Source of the DNA: Chitinophaga sp. 180180018-3
GTDB taxonomy: Bacteria; Bacteroidota; Bacteroidia; Chitinophagales; Chitinophagaceae
Assembly: GCF_037893185.1 (NCBI RefSeq)
Contig: NZ_CP140772.1
Span: 5,518,001-5,582,000 of the forward strand
DNA: 64,000 bases
Reading direction: 5' to 3'
Made by a program: the position numbers and the translations under genes
Shown here: positions 1 through 8,601 of the stretch, in pieces
How positions within the stretch are numbered: position 1 is the first letter of the stretch
Layout of the letters: every line of letters begins with the position of its first letter
Notes under the pieces: model-generated
Database searches by the model: none
What the model was told of the DNA's origin: nothing
The model's input: the letters and a program-made list of their open reading frames with translations, nothing else

Positions 1-486
1 TTTCAGTTGATCCACTGTTAAATGATACAGACTTTCCTCCAGCTGCTTTGCCACAAAAGCATTTTGTGTTTCACTTTGTCTGATCTCCAGCGGCTCTCCA
101 CAACAGAAAATCGGTTTCAAACCATTAGCCAGTGCCTGGTCTATCTTCTTTGCCAGCATTGCATTGCTCTCCTGGAAATATTCCCTTCTTTCAGAATGCC
201 CCAGGATCACATAATCCACGCCTATCGACTTCAGCATCTCTGCTGATACTTCGCCGGTATATGCACCGGATTTTTCACTATAGCAATTCTGTGCTGCCAC
301 ATAAAAACCCGGATAGTTTTTCAGCAGGGATTTGGCTCTTTGCAGATAAGGAAACGGTGTCGCTACAACAACTTCCTGGTCCTCTTTCAACTTCAGGCCG
401 GCCTGCAGGATATCATTGATCAACTGCTCACCCTGTGCCAGCGTAAGGTTCATCTTCCAGTTACCTGCAACAATTTTTTTTCTCAT
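1..486 (-). CDS. tpiA: triosephosphate isomerase, N-terminal part (3' end outside window)
   Basis: Interconverts dihydroxyacetone phosphate and glyceraldehyde 3-phosphate in cytosolic glycolysis. The 162 visible codons read MRKKIVAGNWKMN at the start, with the phosphate-binding Asn and catalytic Lys11, and carry the ILGHSERR block with the electrophilic His97. The catalytic Glu (about residue 165) and the C-terminal third of the barrel lie beyond the left edge, so the gene is partial only because the window ends. Its ATG overlaps the TGA of the upstream GlmU-like gene (ATGA at 486-483), which suggests translational coupling. Identification is very secure. Confidence 0.97.
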   Translation of the reverse strand, partial: MRKKIVAGNWKMNLTLAQGEQLINDILQAGLKLKEDQEVVVATPFPYLQRAKSLLKNYPGFYVAAQNCYSEKSGAYTGEVSAEMLKSIGVDYVILGHSERREYFQESNAMLAKKIDQALANGLKPIFCCGEPLEIRQSETQNAFVAKQLEESLYHLTVDQLK

Positions 487-1673
487 ACTGTTGTGATATT
501 AGTTTTATGGTTTTTCTGATTTGTCTGTTCATATACCGCCTCCAGTATACGCCGTTCTTTTCCGTCAAATTGCCGCCCTTTCAATCCCATCCAGTTACCT
601 GCATCCCGCAGCGCTGCTTCTAACCGGTATTTCTCCGCTCCCCAGGTAAAAGAAGGCACATATTTCGGCGGAAGCTGCCCTCCCATGATATTGCACGATA
701 CGCCTATCACTGTACCCGTATTTAACATCGTGTTGATGCCACAACGACTATGATCTCCCATCAATACGCCACATTTAAGGCCCGCCGCTACCGCTTCTCC
801 CACCGTCTCCAGCCAAACCTTCACAATAGATACATTATTCTTCAGGTTGGAACAGGTAGTATTTGCTCCCAGATTGCACCATTCTCCTATCACCGCATCT
901 CCCAAATAACCGTCATGCCCCTTGTTGGAATACCCAAACATCACACTATTCTTGATTTCCCCACCTCCTGTACAAAAAGGCCCCAATGTGGTAGCACCAT
1001 ATACCTTCGTACCCATCTTCAAAACGGCCCCCTCACCCATAGCCAACGCCCCTCTTACTAAACACCCTTCCATCACCTGCGCATTCTTCCCTATGTAAAT
1101 AGGCCCCATACTGGCATTCAGTACACTACATTCCACAGTAGCACCGGGTTCCAGGAATATATCCGCAGGATTGATTAATTGATTGGTGGATGATATCGGC
1201 CCTGATGTTCTCCCCGCCGTAAGCAGCCGGAAATCGGCCCTGATTGCTTTATCGTTGAGCACAAAGATATCCCAGGGCTTATAAATTCCCAGCACTTCAC
1301 CCGGATAATTTTTCCGGTCGCCTGTCGATAATAACGGCACTTCCTTACCCAGTAAGGCTTTAGCTACAAGATAATTATCTTTATACAACTCTTCATTCGG
1401 CTGCAATTCCTTTATTGCTGCCGATAATGCAGCATCCGGCAGAATATTGCCACTGATCAGAATGTTCACTGCATTGGGATCGTGTTGCAAAAGCGGATAC
1501 TTTTCCTGCAAATGGGGAACAGTAAAATGACTGACTCCCGTGCCCAACCAGGCTTCCCATTTCTCCTGAATAGTAAATATACCTATTCTGCAGGCTGCTA
1601 TAGGTCTGGTGTAGGTAAAAGGGTATAACAATTCACGTACTGGTGGGTCGAAAAGAATGTAGTGACGCTCCAT
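483..1673 (-). CDS. alternative GlmU: sugar nucleotidyltransferase / left-handed beta-helix acyltransferase-like protein
   Basis: The 396-residue protein resembles the Bacteroidota GlmU-like family annotated as UDP-GlcNAc diphosphorylase/glucosamine-1-phosphate N-acetyltransferase. The N-terminus (LLYPFTYTRPIAACRIGIFT, residues 16-35) fits that family rather than classical GlmU. From about residue 165 to 350 there are hexapeptide-type repeats (IYIGKNAQVMEGCLVRG, GEWCNLGANTTC, GVLMGDHSRCGINTMLNTG) expected to form a left-handed beta-helix. The likely role is making UDP-GlcNAc for peptidoglycan and LPS in the cytosol, inferred from the family. It is shorter than classical GlmU (about 450 residues) and lacks the usual LAAGxGTRM loop. 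It is translationally coupled to tpiA downstream. Confidence 0.85.
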   Translation of the reverse strand: MERHYILFDPPVRELLYPFTYTRPIAACRIGIFTIQEKWEAWLGTGVSHFTVPHLQEKYPLLQHDPNAVNILISGNILPDAALSAAIKELQPNEELYKDNYLVAKALLGKEVPLLSTGDRKNYPGEVLGIYKPWDIFVLNDKAIRADFRLLTAGRTSGPISSTNQLINPADIFLEPGATVECSVLNASMGPIYIGKNAQVMEGCLVRGALAMGEGAVLKMGTKVYGATTLGPFCTGGGEIKNSVMFGYSNKGHDGYLGDAVIGEWCNLGANTTCSNLKNNVSIVKVWLETVGEAVAAGLKCGVLMGDHSRCGINTMLNTGTVIGVSCNIMGGQLPPKYVPSFTWGAEKYRLEAALRDAGNWMGLKGRQFDGKERRILEAVYEQTNQKNHKTNITTV

Positions 1674-1690
1674 AAGGAGCTAAAAATAAA

Positions 1691-1718
1691 AAATCCCATC
1701 GACACGCCGATGGGATTT
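1691..1718 (-). terminator. terminator downstream of rpmE2
   Basis: A perfect 11-bp stem (1691-1701 with 1708-1718) has a 6-nt loop. It lies between the rpmE2 stop codon and the GlmU-like gene, and A/T tracts flank the stem on both sides. Confidence 0.8.
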
Positions 1719-1743
1719 CCCTAAAAAATATTCTACTAAGAAA

Positions 1744-1995
1744 CTATGCTTTCTTCGCGTAACGTTTGTTGAATTTGTCGATACGTCCTGCAGTATCCAC
1801 CAATACGTTCTTACCAGTATAGAATGGGTGAGAAGTATTAGAAATTTCCAACTTGATCAACGGATACTCGTTACCATCTTCCCACTTTGCAGTTTCTTTG
1901 GAAGGAGCGGTAGAACGGCTTAAAAAGCTGTGCCCGTTTGACATATCTTTAAATATCACAAATCTGTAGCTTTCTGGATGGATTCCCTGTTTCAT
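1744..1995 (-). CDS. rpmE2: 50S ribosomal protein L31, type B
   Basis: Small protein of the large ribosomal subunit at the central protuberance. The 83-residue sequence begins [20 protein letters not shown] and has the SHPFYTG block and a basic C-terminus ([10 protein letters not shown]), typical of type B L31. It lacks the zinc-binding Cys pairs of type A, so it is the zinc-independent form. A strong Bacteroidota promoter lies just upstream and an intrinsic hairpin just downstream, so it is probably transcribed alone. Confidence 0.97.
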   Translation of the reverse strand: MKQGIHPESYRFVIFKDMSNGHSFLSRSTAPSKETAKWEDGNEYPLIKLEISNTSHPFYTGKNVLVDTAGRIDKFNKRYAKKA

Positions 1996-2021
1996 ATCAA
2001 AGTTATTGTAAATACAGGGTG

Positions 2022-2052
2022 CAAAGTTAAGATAATTTCTTTAACACCCAAA
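2022..2052 (-). promoter_or_regulatory. rpmE2 promoter (TTTG-N19-TAACTTTG)
   Basis: On the minus strand the -33 element TTTG (2052-2049) is followed after exactly 19 bases by the -7 element TAACTTTG (2029-2022). This is a full match to the Bacteroidota consensus TTTG-N19-TAnnTTTG. The expected transcript starts about 20 nt before the ATG at 1995. Confidence 0.8.
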
Positions 2053-2069
2053 GATTATTCTAAAAAATA

Positions 2070-2561
2070 TCAGGATTTCATATTGATGAACTGTAATGGT
2101 ATACCCAGATTAGCTTCTTTGCTTTTCTGTATAACATCCTGAAGATCATCTATTTTCTTTCCTGTTACCCGCACAATATCATCCATAATGGCAGCCTGCA
2201 CCTTTAACCCGGAATCTTTGATCATCTTCACTATCTTTTTGGCATCTTCCTGCTTAATCCCGTTACGCACCATCACTTCTTTCTTAAATACCTTACCACT
2301 CTGATAAGGCTCCTTACTCATATCATAAATGGTCGCATCCAAACCCTGCCTCATCGACCTGGAAACCAATACATCCAATACCTGCCCCAGCTTCATGTCG
2401 CTCTCCACCTCTATATTAAGCTTCAGCTCTTTCTTGTCCAATTCGATCTCCACATGTGAACCTTTGAAATCGAACCGGTTGGTAATCTCCTTCTTCACCG
2501 TGTTAATCGCATTATCCAGGGTTTGTAAATCTACTTTACTAACAATATCAAAGGACGGCAT
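2070..2561 (-). CDS. yajQ: YajQ family nucleotide-binding protein
   Basis: YajQ/UPF0234 proteins have two ferredoxin-like domains, bind nucleotides, and in some bacteria act as cyclic di-GMP effectors. The 163 residues start MPSFDIVSKVDLQTLDNAI and include the characteristic RFDFKGS segment (residues 31-37). The length equals the family norm. The cellular role here is not known, and c-di-GMP binding is transferred from family members only. It has its own promoter-like TATATTTG upstream and no operon partner with a clear link. Confidence 0.95.
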   Translation of the reverse strand: MPSFDIVSKVDLQTLDNAINTVKKEITNRFDFKGSHVEIELDKKELKLNIEVESDMKLGQVLDVLVSRSMRQGLDATIYDMSKEPYQSGKVFKKEVMVRNGIKQEDAKKIVKMIKDSGLKVQAAIMDDIVRVTGKKIDDLQDVIQKSKEANLGIPLQFINMKS

Positions 2562-2586
2562 AAATAAAAATTTTATATTCGAACAG

Positions 2587-2594
2587 CAAATATA
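2587..2594 (-). promoter_or_regulatory. yajQ promoter -7 element (TATATTTG)
   Basis: TATATTTG on the minus strand matches TAnnTTTG and lies 26 nt upstream of the yajQ ATG. It sits directly after the hairpin terminator of the preceding operon. No clear -33 TTTG is seen. Confidence 0.55.
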
Positions 2595-2605
2595 AAAAAG
2601 AAAAA

Positions 2606-2625
2606 GCAGGTAGAGAACTACCTGC
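2606..2625 (-). terminator. terminator of the ECF sigma operon
   Basis: An 8-bp perfect stem (2606-2613 with 2618-2625) with a 4-nt loop is followed on the minus strand by a T-rich run broken by a single C. It ends the operon that starts with the sigma factor at 5668. Confidence 0.85.
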
Positions 2626-2653
2626 CGACATATACTCTAAATCTAACTTGTTA

Positions 2654-3433
2654 TTATATCTTGGAAAGCCGGCCCATTCCGGAGATCGACTGGATCACGC
2701 TGGGCTCGCCTTTATATTTTATTTTACCCATACCGGAAATAACTACCTTCAGTTCTTTCTGAACAAACACTTCTGCGTTGCCCGTACCGGAAATACTTAC
2801 CTTCACTTCTTTGGTTGGCAGATCCAGGGCAGAGATGTCTGCAGTACCCGAAATGCCATACTCAGCGGACTCTGAATTACCTCTCAGTTTAATGTTACTG
2901 GCTCCTGACAACCCCACTTTCAGCTCCTGGGTACGGATATCCAGGTTGGCATCTGCCGCGCCGCTAAACCCAAGCTCCAAATGATCGCTGGTTAGTGTAC
3001 CCTTGCTGGTGAAACCGCCAGCCCCACTGGCACTGAGCCTGTTCACCTTCTCAAGCGTAACATACACCGTAATATCTTTCGTAGGCTGGACATTATATCC
3101 TTTTTTGGTGCCGATACTGAGTTCTTTTCCCGAAATTTCTGTGGTAATATAGGGCAGCAGGTTTTCTTCCGCACTGATCCGGATGCTATGCGTATTCCCT
3201 TGTTCTATAACTACCTTGTAAGCACCTGAAGTAGCGATATTTGTAAAGGGAGATGAGGCATCGCGGGATTCATCTTTCATCACCCCATTCCCCCGTACCC
3301 GCTCATTGTCGATATTCAGGGCATAAAGCGCCTTAACCATATGCTTTGCCCCATTGCCGGTAAAGGCAACCAATACACGGGCTGCTAACACCAGAGGCAA
3401 CGCAATTACAAGGAAAATAGCAAGTCGTTTCAT
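2654..3433 (-). CDS. secreted head GIN / DUF2807-type protein
   Basis: The 259-residue exported protein starts with an uncleaved or cleaved hydrophobic segment (about residues 1-25). Residues 70-255 form a repetitive beta-strand domain with recurrent SISGTG, LSGASN and ISGMGK motifs, as in the DUF2807 auto-transporter-like adhesin head GIN domain. Such proteins probably fold as a beta-helix outside the inner membrane, and no enzyme activity is known. It is the last gene of the ECF sigma operon, 45 bp after a related beta-repeat protein. Function is unknown; a role in envelope sensing or protection is only inference from context. Confidence 0.85.
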   Translation of the reverse strand: MKRLAIFLVIALPLVLAARVLVAFTGNGAKHMVKALYALNIDNERVRGNGVMKDESRDASSPFTNIATSGAYKVVIEQGNTHSIRISAEENLLPYITTEISGKELSIGTKKGYNVQPTKDITVYVTLEKVNRLSASGAGGFTSKGTLTSDHLELGFSGAADANLDIRTQELKVGLSGASNIKLRGNSESAEYGISGTADISALDLPTKEVKVSISGTGNAEVFVQKELKVVISGMGKIKYKGEPSVIQSISGMGRLSKI

Positions 3434-3478
3434 AGCGGAATTATGTTTTAAGATTTTAGAATGACGTTATTTAACAGG

Positions 3479-4561
3479 TTAGTAAGCGTCCAGTTTTACA
3501 TCAGTATTCACTCCTTTTATTTTTATATAGGGAGATGATTCACTCCCACCCCCTGCCTGTGCCTGGTAATTAAGATTGGCGTTCATCCGGTTGGAAACCA
3601 CATTCTTCACCTCCAACCCGCCCGTTTTCAGATCTCCGTGAACCAGGTTCGCTTCTATCGACAATGGCTGACGGCGCGAGAAAACCATTTTCAAATCTGA
3701 ATAGGTCATCTGTATGTCGGCCTGTTTAAAACCTGTTCCAACCTTATCTATCTTCATGCTTCCATACGTGGTGGTCATATTTACAGACTGGGTCAATTCA
3801 TTCAAACGCACGTCTGAATAGGTACAGCGGCCATTTACTTCTCCTACATGCTGTATCTTATAATCATCGTAAGTCGACGAGATGTTTAAACTCCCCAACC
3901 GATCTACTGCATAAGAACTGTAATTAGACTTCACCTCCAGCGCCTCAATCTGATCCGCCTTGATATTGGAGTAATTCCCCTGTACCACTACCCTTTCGGC
4001 CTTACCAATCCTGCCTTTGTCGCAGTAATTGATCTTGAATGTAAGGTTTGCCGCCTCCCTGATATCAAATGTGCAATAGTTCAGTTCCATGACCGCAGCG
4101 AAAGCAAACCTGTCTGCTATCACATCTCCGAACTGGTTGGCGACCATTAACTTTTGCAGGCTTTGTGGTATATAGATGTCGTAATCAATATTTACATAAT
4201 CCTTCGAATCCATTTTTCCACCCCACGAAAACCAGGAACCTCCCTTTGATGGATTGTAGGCGGTGCGCATACTCACTGAATTTCCCCCGCTCTGGTCTGC
4301 ATCCACATCCACCATATTGGCAATAGATGCCGCCTGGTCATCATTCTTTCCAAACCCGGTGATAGTAATCGTAGCCTTGATCACATTCTTATTCCAGGCA
4401 TGAAATATAATTTTACCATACTTATTGGAAATGCTCAGCTTTGCATTGTCACTTACCGTAAACTCTTTTACTATCGTTTTCTTGTAGGTAAGTCCCCCGT
4501 TGCGGGCATTTACCAATAATGGCAACAGCAGAAATAACAAGCACTTAAATTTCAGCTTCAT
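3479..4561 (-). CDS. secreted beta-repeat protein (DUF4097-like), function unknown
   Basis: The 360 residues begin with a signal peptide (MKLKFKCLLFLLLPLLVNA). They continue with short repeating strands such as LSISNKYGKIIFHAW, LMVANQFGDVIADRF and SSTYDDYKI, resembling DUF4097/DUF2807 beta-helix proteins. The product should be periplasmic or surface exposed. Its start overlaps the end of the upstream membrane-regulator gene by 17 bp, which indicates tight co-expression with the sigma factor. No catalytic motif is visible. The family assignment is by overall pattern rather than one diagnostic motif. Confidence 0.75.
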   Translation of the reverse strand: MKLKFKCLLFLLLPLLVNARNGGLTYKKTIVKEFTVSDNAKLSISNKYGKIIFHAWNKNVIKATITITGFGKNDDQAASIANMVDVDADQSGGNSVSMRTAYNPSKGGSWFSWGGKMDSKDYVNIDYDIYIPQSLQKLMVANQFGDVIADRFAFAAVMELNYCTFDIREAANLTFKINYCDKGRIGKAERVVVQGNYSNIKADQIEALEVKSNYSSYAVDRLGSLNISSTYDDYKIQHVGEVNGRCTYSDVRLNELTQSVNMTTTYGSMKIDKVGTGFKQADIQMTYSDLKMVFSRRQPLSIEANLVHGDLKTGGLEVKNVVSNRMNANLNYQAQAGGGSESSPYIKIKGVNTDVKLDAY

Positions 4562-5102
4562 ATCGTTTTTTTGTATGATCAGGAGTTACATGCTTCTCCT
4601 GTAACTCTTCCAGAATTTTGTTAAGCAGGTCCAGCTTCAGCTGGTAATAGCGTATCATGGCAGCCCGGATCCTTTCATTGCCCGGGTTATTTTTCAGCTC
4701 TTTCTCCAACGCCTTATAGGTGTCGTTCCGCAACTCCAGCTCCCTGAGCGCCATACTGTCGAGCCCAAGCTCACTCGTCGGATACGCATCTATCAGCTTC
4801 ATCTTTTCGTTGATGCGCGACGTATAGTATGCCCCCGCCTCCTGTATGTCCGGAGCCAGCACCGCCAGCTCCTGTTGCCGCTGTTGCTTATGCCGCGCAA
4901 AGTAGACCAGCGCTGCGGCATTCACAATCAACACTGCAATTACAGCTGCCCTGAACCAGTTCTTTCGTAAAAGCTGTACCACTTTTCCGCCCTTCCTGCC
5001 CGAAAGTTCCTTTTCCAGCGCATCCCATACCAACGGTGAAGGGCCCCTTTCCTCAAATTCATCCCGGTGCTCCCGGATAAAACTCTCAAAATTGTCTGGC
5101 AT
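4545..5102 (-). CDS. single-pass membrane protein, candidate anti-sigma factor
   Basis: A 185-residue protein with a cytoplasmic N-terminus (about 1-45, starting MPDNFESFIREHRDEFEERG), one transmembrane segment (about 51-69) and a charged helical C-terminal part (about 75-180) that is probably periplasmic. The start is fused to the sigma stop codon (TAATG at 5104-5100). This topology and position match transmembrane regulators of ECF sigma factors, but no zinc-type anti-sigma motif is seen. Its role as an anti-sigma factor is therefore inference from context. Confidence 0.7.
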   Translation of the reverse strand: MPDNFESFIREHRDEFEERGPSPLVWDALEKELSGRKGGKVVQLLRKNWFRAAVIAVLIVNAAALVYFARHKQQRQQELAVLAPDIQEAGAYYTSRINEKMKLIDAYPTSELGLDSMALRELELRNDTYKALEKELKNNPGNERIRAAMIRYYQLKLDLLNKILEELQEKHVTPDHTKKRYEAEI

Positions 5103-5668
5103 TAACGAGTTACATTTTGCTGTTTTACAATCTGTCTTACCTTCTCCTTTGCACGCATGTACTGCGTTTTAACGGTCGACTCCGAGATACCCAGCATTTC
5201 TGCAATCTCCCTGTGCGAATAATCTTCAAACAGGTAAAGATTCAATACCGTCCGGTACCCCTGCGGTAAATCATGAATAGCTGATTTAACGGCGGTAACT
5301 GTCCAGGTGAAATGGGCCTCATCAATGCCCTCCTCTGTGGCTACCTCCACTTCTTCCACATCTTCAAAATACACTTTCTTCTTACGCAGTGTATTCAAAC
5401 AATGATTTACCACTATCCTCTTTATCCAGGCACTCAGGCTGGTACCACGTTCCAGCTTATTGATATTTCTGTGTACCTGAATGAAAGCCTCCTGCAAAGT
5501 GTCTTCCGCATCGCTCACATTACCGGTCATACGCAGGCAGATATTGTACATAGCAGCAGCGTAGGCTTCGTACAATTCGCGGAATGCACGAACATCCCCC
5601 TTCTTGCAGCGGTCTACTACATTCTCTGCTATTTGCGTTTGATTCAAGTTAGTGTCTGATGCTTTCAT
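5102..5668 (-). CDS. ECF RNA polymerase sigma factor (sigma-70 family)
   Basis: The 188 residues contain sigma region 2 (FRELYEAYAAAMYNICLRM, then DAEDTLQEAFIQVHRNI, residues about 27-75) and region 4 (GYRTVLNLYLFEDYSHREIAEMLGISESTVKTQ, residues about 137-170) with the helix-turn-helix. There is no region 3, as is normal for ECF factors. It directs RNA polymerase to a specific regulon, which often includes its own operon. It heads a four-gene minus-strand operon (sigma, membrane protein, two secreted beta-repeat proteins) closed by a terminator at 2606-2625. The inducing signal cannot be read from the sequence. Confidence 0.93.
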   Translation of the reverse strand: MKASDTNLNQTQIAENVVDRCKKGDVRAFRELYEAYAAAMYNICLRMTGNVSDAEDTLQEAFIQVHRNINKLERGTSLSAWIKRIVVNHCLNTLRKKKVYFEDVEEVEVATEEGIDEAHFTWTVTAVKSAIHDLPQGYRTVLNLYLFEDYSHREIAEMLGISESTVKTQYMRAKEKVRQIVKQQNVTR

Positions 5669-5990
5669 TTATAAAGACAGTAATTGTAAAAAAGGTTGCA
5701 TGCTCCTGGCTAAAAAAATCCAATTTATACCAGCTCAAATACGACTCTTAGGATTAAATATTAATTATCAATTATTTACAGCAATAAGAATAGATTAATA
5801 AAAACCAGACTTTCCAAAAGTAGATCAAACCCACACCAGTCATTTATCAATTTCTACCAAACCGGTCTTTATTGTGATGAAACCGGTACTCTGCGGTTTT
5901 ACCTTTTTAAAAGGGAAGTGTAGCCCTTATAAGGGCTACGTGTTTCCCCTTTCTTATATACCTAAAAAACCATCTTTGGGCATTGTGTTG
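5669..5990. other. intergenic region between the receptor gene and the ECF sigma operon
   Basis: A 322-bp AT-rich stretch. It holds the terminator palindrome of the receptor gene (5912-5950) and, nearer 5668, the presumed sigma operon promoter, in which no complete TTTG/TAnnTTTG pair is seen. No coding potential is evident. Confidence 0.6.
5912..5950 (-). terminator. large palindromic terminator downstream of the TonB-dependent receptor
   Basis: The core 5920-5939 is a perfect 20-bp palindrome (GTAGCCCTTA/TAAGGGCTAC). Outer arms of AAGGGAA and TTCCCCTT type extend it with small mismatches. On the minus strand it is followed by a short T run. It lies about 40 bp after the receptor stop codon. 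Confidence 0.7.
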
Positions 5991-8468
5991 TTAATTTCCG
6001 GCTTTCTTTACCCGGCTCTGTTCATCTTCCAATCCGGTTTGCCTGCTGCGGGCTGCCTTTACATTGGAATTTCCAAACCGATAATTGAATGCTACCCTTA
6101 CCTGGCGGGCATCCCAGCGACTCTCAACTGATGTGTAACGACCTGCATTGTCGAACGTACCACGGAAATACTTTGTACCCAGCAGGTCTGTCACGTTCAC
6201 CTTGAGGGTACCTTTACCTTTCAGCACTTTCTGTTGCACTCCCAGATCCAGTGATGACAGGGATTTCATCCTGAATAACCCTTCATTAGCTATCTGCGGA
6301 GAAACATACAGGTAAACAAGTTCTGCGGAGGTATTTTTAGTAATGGTGAACGTATGTTGTGTTCTGCCCACAAAACCAAAGGAGGAAAGATTTACCTGGT
6401 TGTTATTCACCACTGTTCCGTACTTCGCGTAAGTGCCGGTAAGGGTGGTAAAACTCATCCACCACTTAGTGATGGGGATGGGTAAAGACATTCCCAAGTT
6501 GAAATTATCTGCTTTGGCTACGTTCATGTATTTATAGCGTATAATGGATGTATCTCCTGTTGCTTTGTCTACATCGGCTTCCAGTATTTTCGTCATCATA
6601 TCTTTTGTATGTGAATACCCGAATGAAGCACTCAGCATTTCTTTAAATGTATAGGTAACCTCCAGGTTATTGGAATACTGCGGGCGTAGGTAAGGGTTCC
6701 CGGCTTCCTTCGTATAACGGTCTATATATCCTTCAAACGGGTTCAGATCTTCGTAACTGGGGCGTTGTATCCTGCGGCTGTAGGTAAATCCAAGCGAATT
6801 ATCCTTATTCAGTTTGTAAGTCAGCGCCATACTCGGAAATAGGTTGAAATAACTGGAGTCATTTTTAATAACATTCGCCTGCGCTGCTTTCACGGATGTT
6901 GAATTTCCGGTGATATGGGTTTGTTCGCCTCTAAGCCCCAGCTGTACAAACAGCTTTTTATACTGCTTGCTGAAATTGATATAAGCGGCGTTTATATTCT
7001 CTTTATAGATAAAATGGTTGGAACGGTTCTCATCCAATATCCAGTTTCCATGACGCAGCGAATCAAAGCGGGCATCATTATCAGTAGTCACAAAGCTCAC
7101 TTTCACGCCGGCTTCCAGCTTTGCCTGGTTCTTCAGCGGATGTACATAATCGATCTTCGCTGTTTTGATATCAATGGAGGATGGCTGATTGTTACGCACG
7201 GTATCAGCACCTAGTCTTGCTTTCCCTAATCCGTCGCGGGTCAGCGAATAAATGTGCGACGACTGCCGGTCTGAATTACGCGCATAATCCAGGTCGATGT
7301 TCAGTTCTTTGCCGGTAGAATCCAATATCCCACGATAGTTGATATTGTATGCCCCTCTTTTCCATCGGCCACCGTCATAAGTGTTGGTATTAAGAATAGA
7401 ATCTACCTGCCGGCCATTACCAATCAGTGTAGTAGCTGTACTGGGAGTATTACGGTTGTTCATTGCCAGGTCTGCAATTACCCCAATAGTGTGCCCTTTA
7501 CTGATAAAATAGTCCGCTCCAATCCTCCCGGCATTATAGTCGGAACGATTGGGGAAACGGCTTGTCTGATCAAACACCTGGGTCTGCTCTCCGGTAACAT
7601 TGCGGCGGAATACACCAAGGGTTTGCTGTTGCTCGCGGTGGCTGTAATTATAGGAGCCGAACACGTTGAATCTTGCGGCCCGGTGGTTCAGATTGAGATT
7701 GCCATCCCAACGGGGCAATACTCCCTGAGCCACGCCGGCACTGATACTGCCGTTAGTACCGTAGTTGGTATTCTTTTTCAGTTTCAGATTAATGATCCCC
7801 GCGTTGCCGGCTGCATCATACTTGGCGGAAGGATTAGTAATCAGCTCTATCTGATCAAGATTAGTAGCTGGCATACTTCTCAGCAACTCGGCAACGTCCT
7901 GGGAGCTCATATTAGTGGGCTTTCCGTCTATCATAATAATCACCCCGCTCTTTCCTTTCATGGAAATATTACCATCTTTATCAACCGTAACATTCGGAGA
8001 CTTTTCCAATGCTTCCATAGCATTGCCTCCGGCGGCGGTAATGCTGCTCTCCACATTTACCACCATTTTATCAGCTTTCTGTTCGATGAATGGCCGGCGG
8101 GCTGTTACGTCTACTCCTTTCAGTGTCTTAGATGCGGTTTCCAGTATAACTGCAGGTGCCTGTACTTTACCATTACCTGCTTCAAACACAGGACTGTAAT
8201 TTTTCGTCATACCAACGGCCACTGCCGCAATGAGATAACGTCCTTGTTTTACCTGGTCAAATTCATATTTACCATTGATGTCTGCAATAGCTCCTTTTAC
8301 CAGGGAAGAATCTTTGGCTTTTAATAGGGTTACGGTAGCGAACTCTGCAGGTTTATTGCCAGACTGGTTAATTTGTCCGGCTACCGCAGGAGCATTTTGA
8401 GCGAATGTAGTGAAAGCTGCAGATAACATGCTCACTGTCAATGTTATAGCTTTAATACTTGCTTTCAT
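5991..8468 (-). CDS. TonB-dependent outer-membrane receptor (OMP_b-brl_3 type)
   Basis: An 825-residue outer-membrane protein. After a signal peptide (1-23) comes a carboxypeptidase-regulatory-like beta domain (about 28-115), a plug domain (about 120-235, with GNAMEALEKSPNVTVDKDGNIS and IELITNPSAKYDAAGNAGIIN) and a beta-barrel to the C-terminus typical of OMP_b-brl_3 proteins. It likely imports or senses a ligand powered by TonB, but the substrate is unknown. There is no SusD partner beside it, so it is not a standard polysaccharide-utilisation pair. The upstream region carries a -7 element overlapped by dyad repeats, which suggests repressor control. Confidence 0.92.
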   Translation of the reverse strand: MKASIKAITLTVSMLSAAFTTFAQNAPAVAGQINQSGNKPAEFATVTLLKAKDSSLVKGAIADINGKYEFDQVKQGRYLIAAVAVGMTKNYSPVFEAGNGKVQAPAVILETASKTLKGVDVTARRPFIEQKADKMVVNVESSITAAGGNAMEALEKSPNVTVDKDGNISMKGKSGVIIMIDGKPTNMSSQDVAELLRSMPATNLDQIELITNPSAKYDAAGNAGIINLKLKKNTNYGTNGSISAGVAQGVLPRWDGNLNLNHRAARFNVFGSYNYSHREQQQTLGVFRRNVTGEQTQVFDQTSRFPNRSDYNAGRIGADYFISKGHTIGVIADLAMNNRNTPSTATTLIGNGRQVDSILNTNTYDGGRWKRGAYNINYRGILDSTGKELNIDLDYARNSDRQSSHIYSLTRDGLGKARLGADTVRNNQPSSIDIKTAKIDYVHPLKNQAKLEAGVKVSFVTTDNDARFDSLRHGNWILDENRSNHFIYKENINAAYINFSKQYKKLFVQLGLRGEQTHITGNSTSVKAAQANVIKNDSSYFNLFPSMALTYKLNKDNSLGFTYSRRIQRPSYEDLNPFEGYIDRYTKEAGNPYLRPQYSNNLEVTYTFKEMLSASFGYSHTKDMMTKILEADVDKATGDTSIIRYKYMNVAKADNFNLGMSLPIPITKWWMSFTTLTGTYAKYGTVVNNNQVNLSSFGFVGRTQHTFTITKNTSAELVYLYVSPQIANEGLFRMKSLSSLDLGVQQKVLKGKGTLKVNVTDLLGTKYFRGTFDNAGRYTSVESRWDARQVRVAFNYRFGNSNVKAARSRQTGLEDEQSRVKKAGN

Positions 8469-8534
8469 ATAAGGGTGATTTAGAGTTTTAATTTTTGTTT
8501 AAATGCGGTTTAGATCCTTAGCTTGTATACTACA

Positions 8535-8547
8535 GTAGTTAAACTAC
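8535..8547. promoter_or_regulatory. dyad in the receptor leader (GTAGTTAAACTAC)
   Basis: A 13-bp palindrome with 6-bp arms, followed by further AACTACTAC copies up to 8567. It lies just downstream of the predicted transcription start of the receptor gene, a suitable place for a repressor. The BlaI/MecI class is one possibility, by resemblance only. Confidence 0.5.
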
Positions 8548-8571
8548 TACATTATATTAACTACTACGATG

Positions 8572-8579
8572 CAAAAGTA
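8572..8579 (-). promoter_or_regulatory. receptor promoter -7 element (TACTTTTG)
   Basis: TACTTTTG on the minus strand fits TAnnTTTG and lies about 100 nt upstream of the receptor ATG. The dyad 8581-8601 sits where RNA polymerase would bind between -33 and -7. No TTTG is present at the ideal -33 spacing. Confidence 0.6.
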
Positions 8580-8580
8580 G

Positions 8581-8601
8581 GTATTATGTATTACATAGTA
8601 C
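8581..8601. promoter_or_regulatory. operator-like palindrome between -33 and -7 of the receptor promoter
   Basis: A 21-bp dyad with 10-bp arms, one mismatch and a central T. The inner 13 bp (TATGTATTACATA, 8585-8597) are perfect. Its location immediately upstream of the -7 element fits a repressor-binding site. The regulator is not in the window. Confidence 0.6.
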
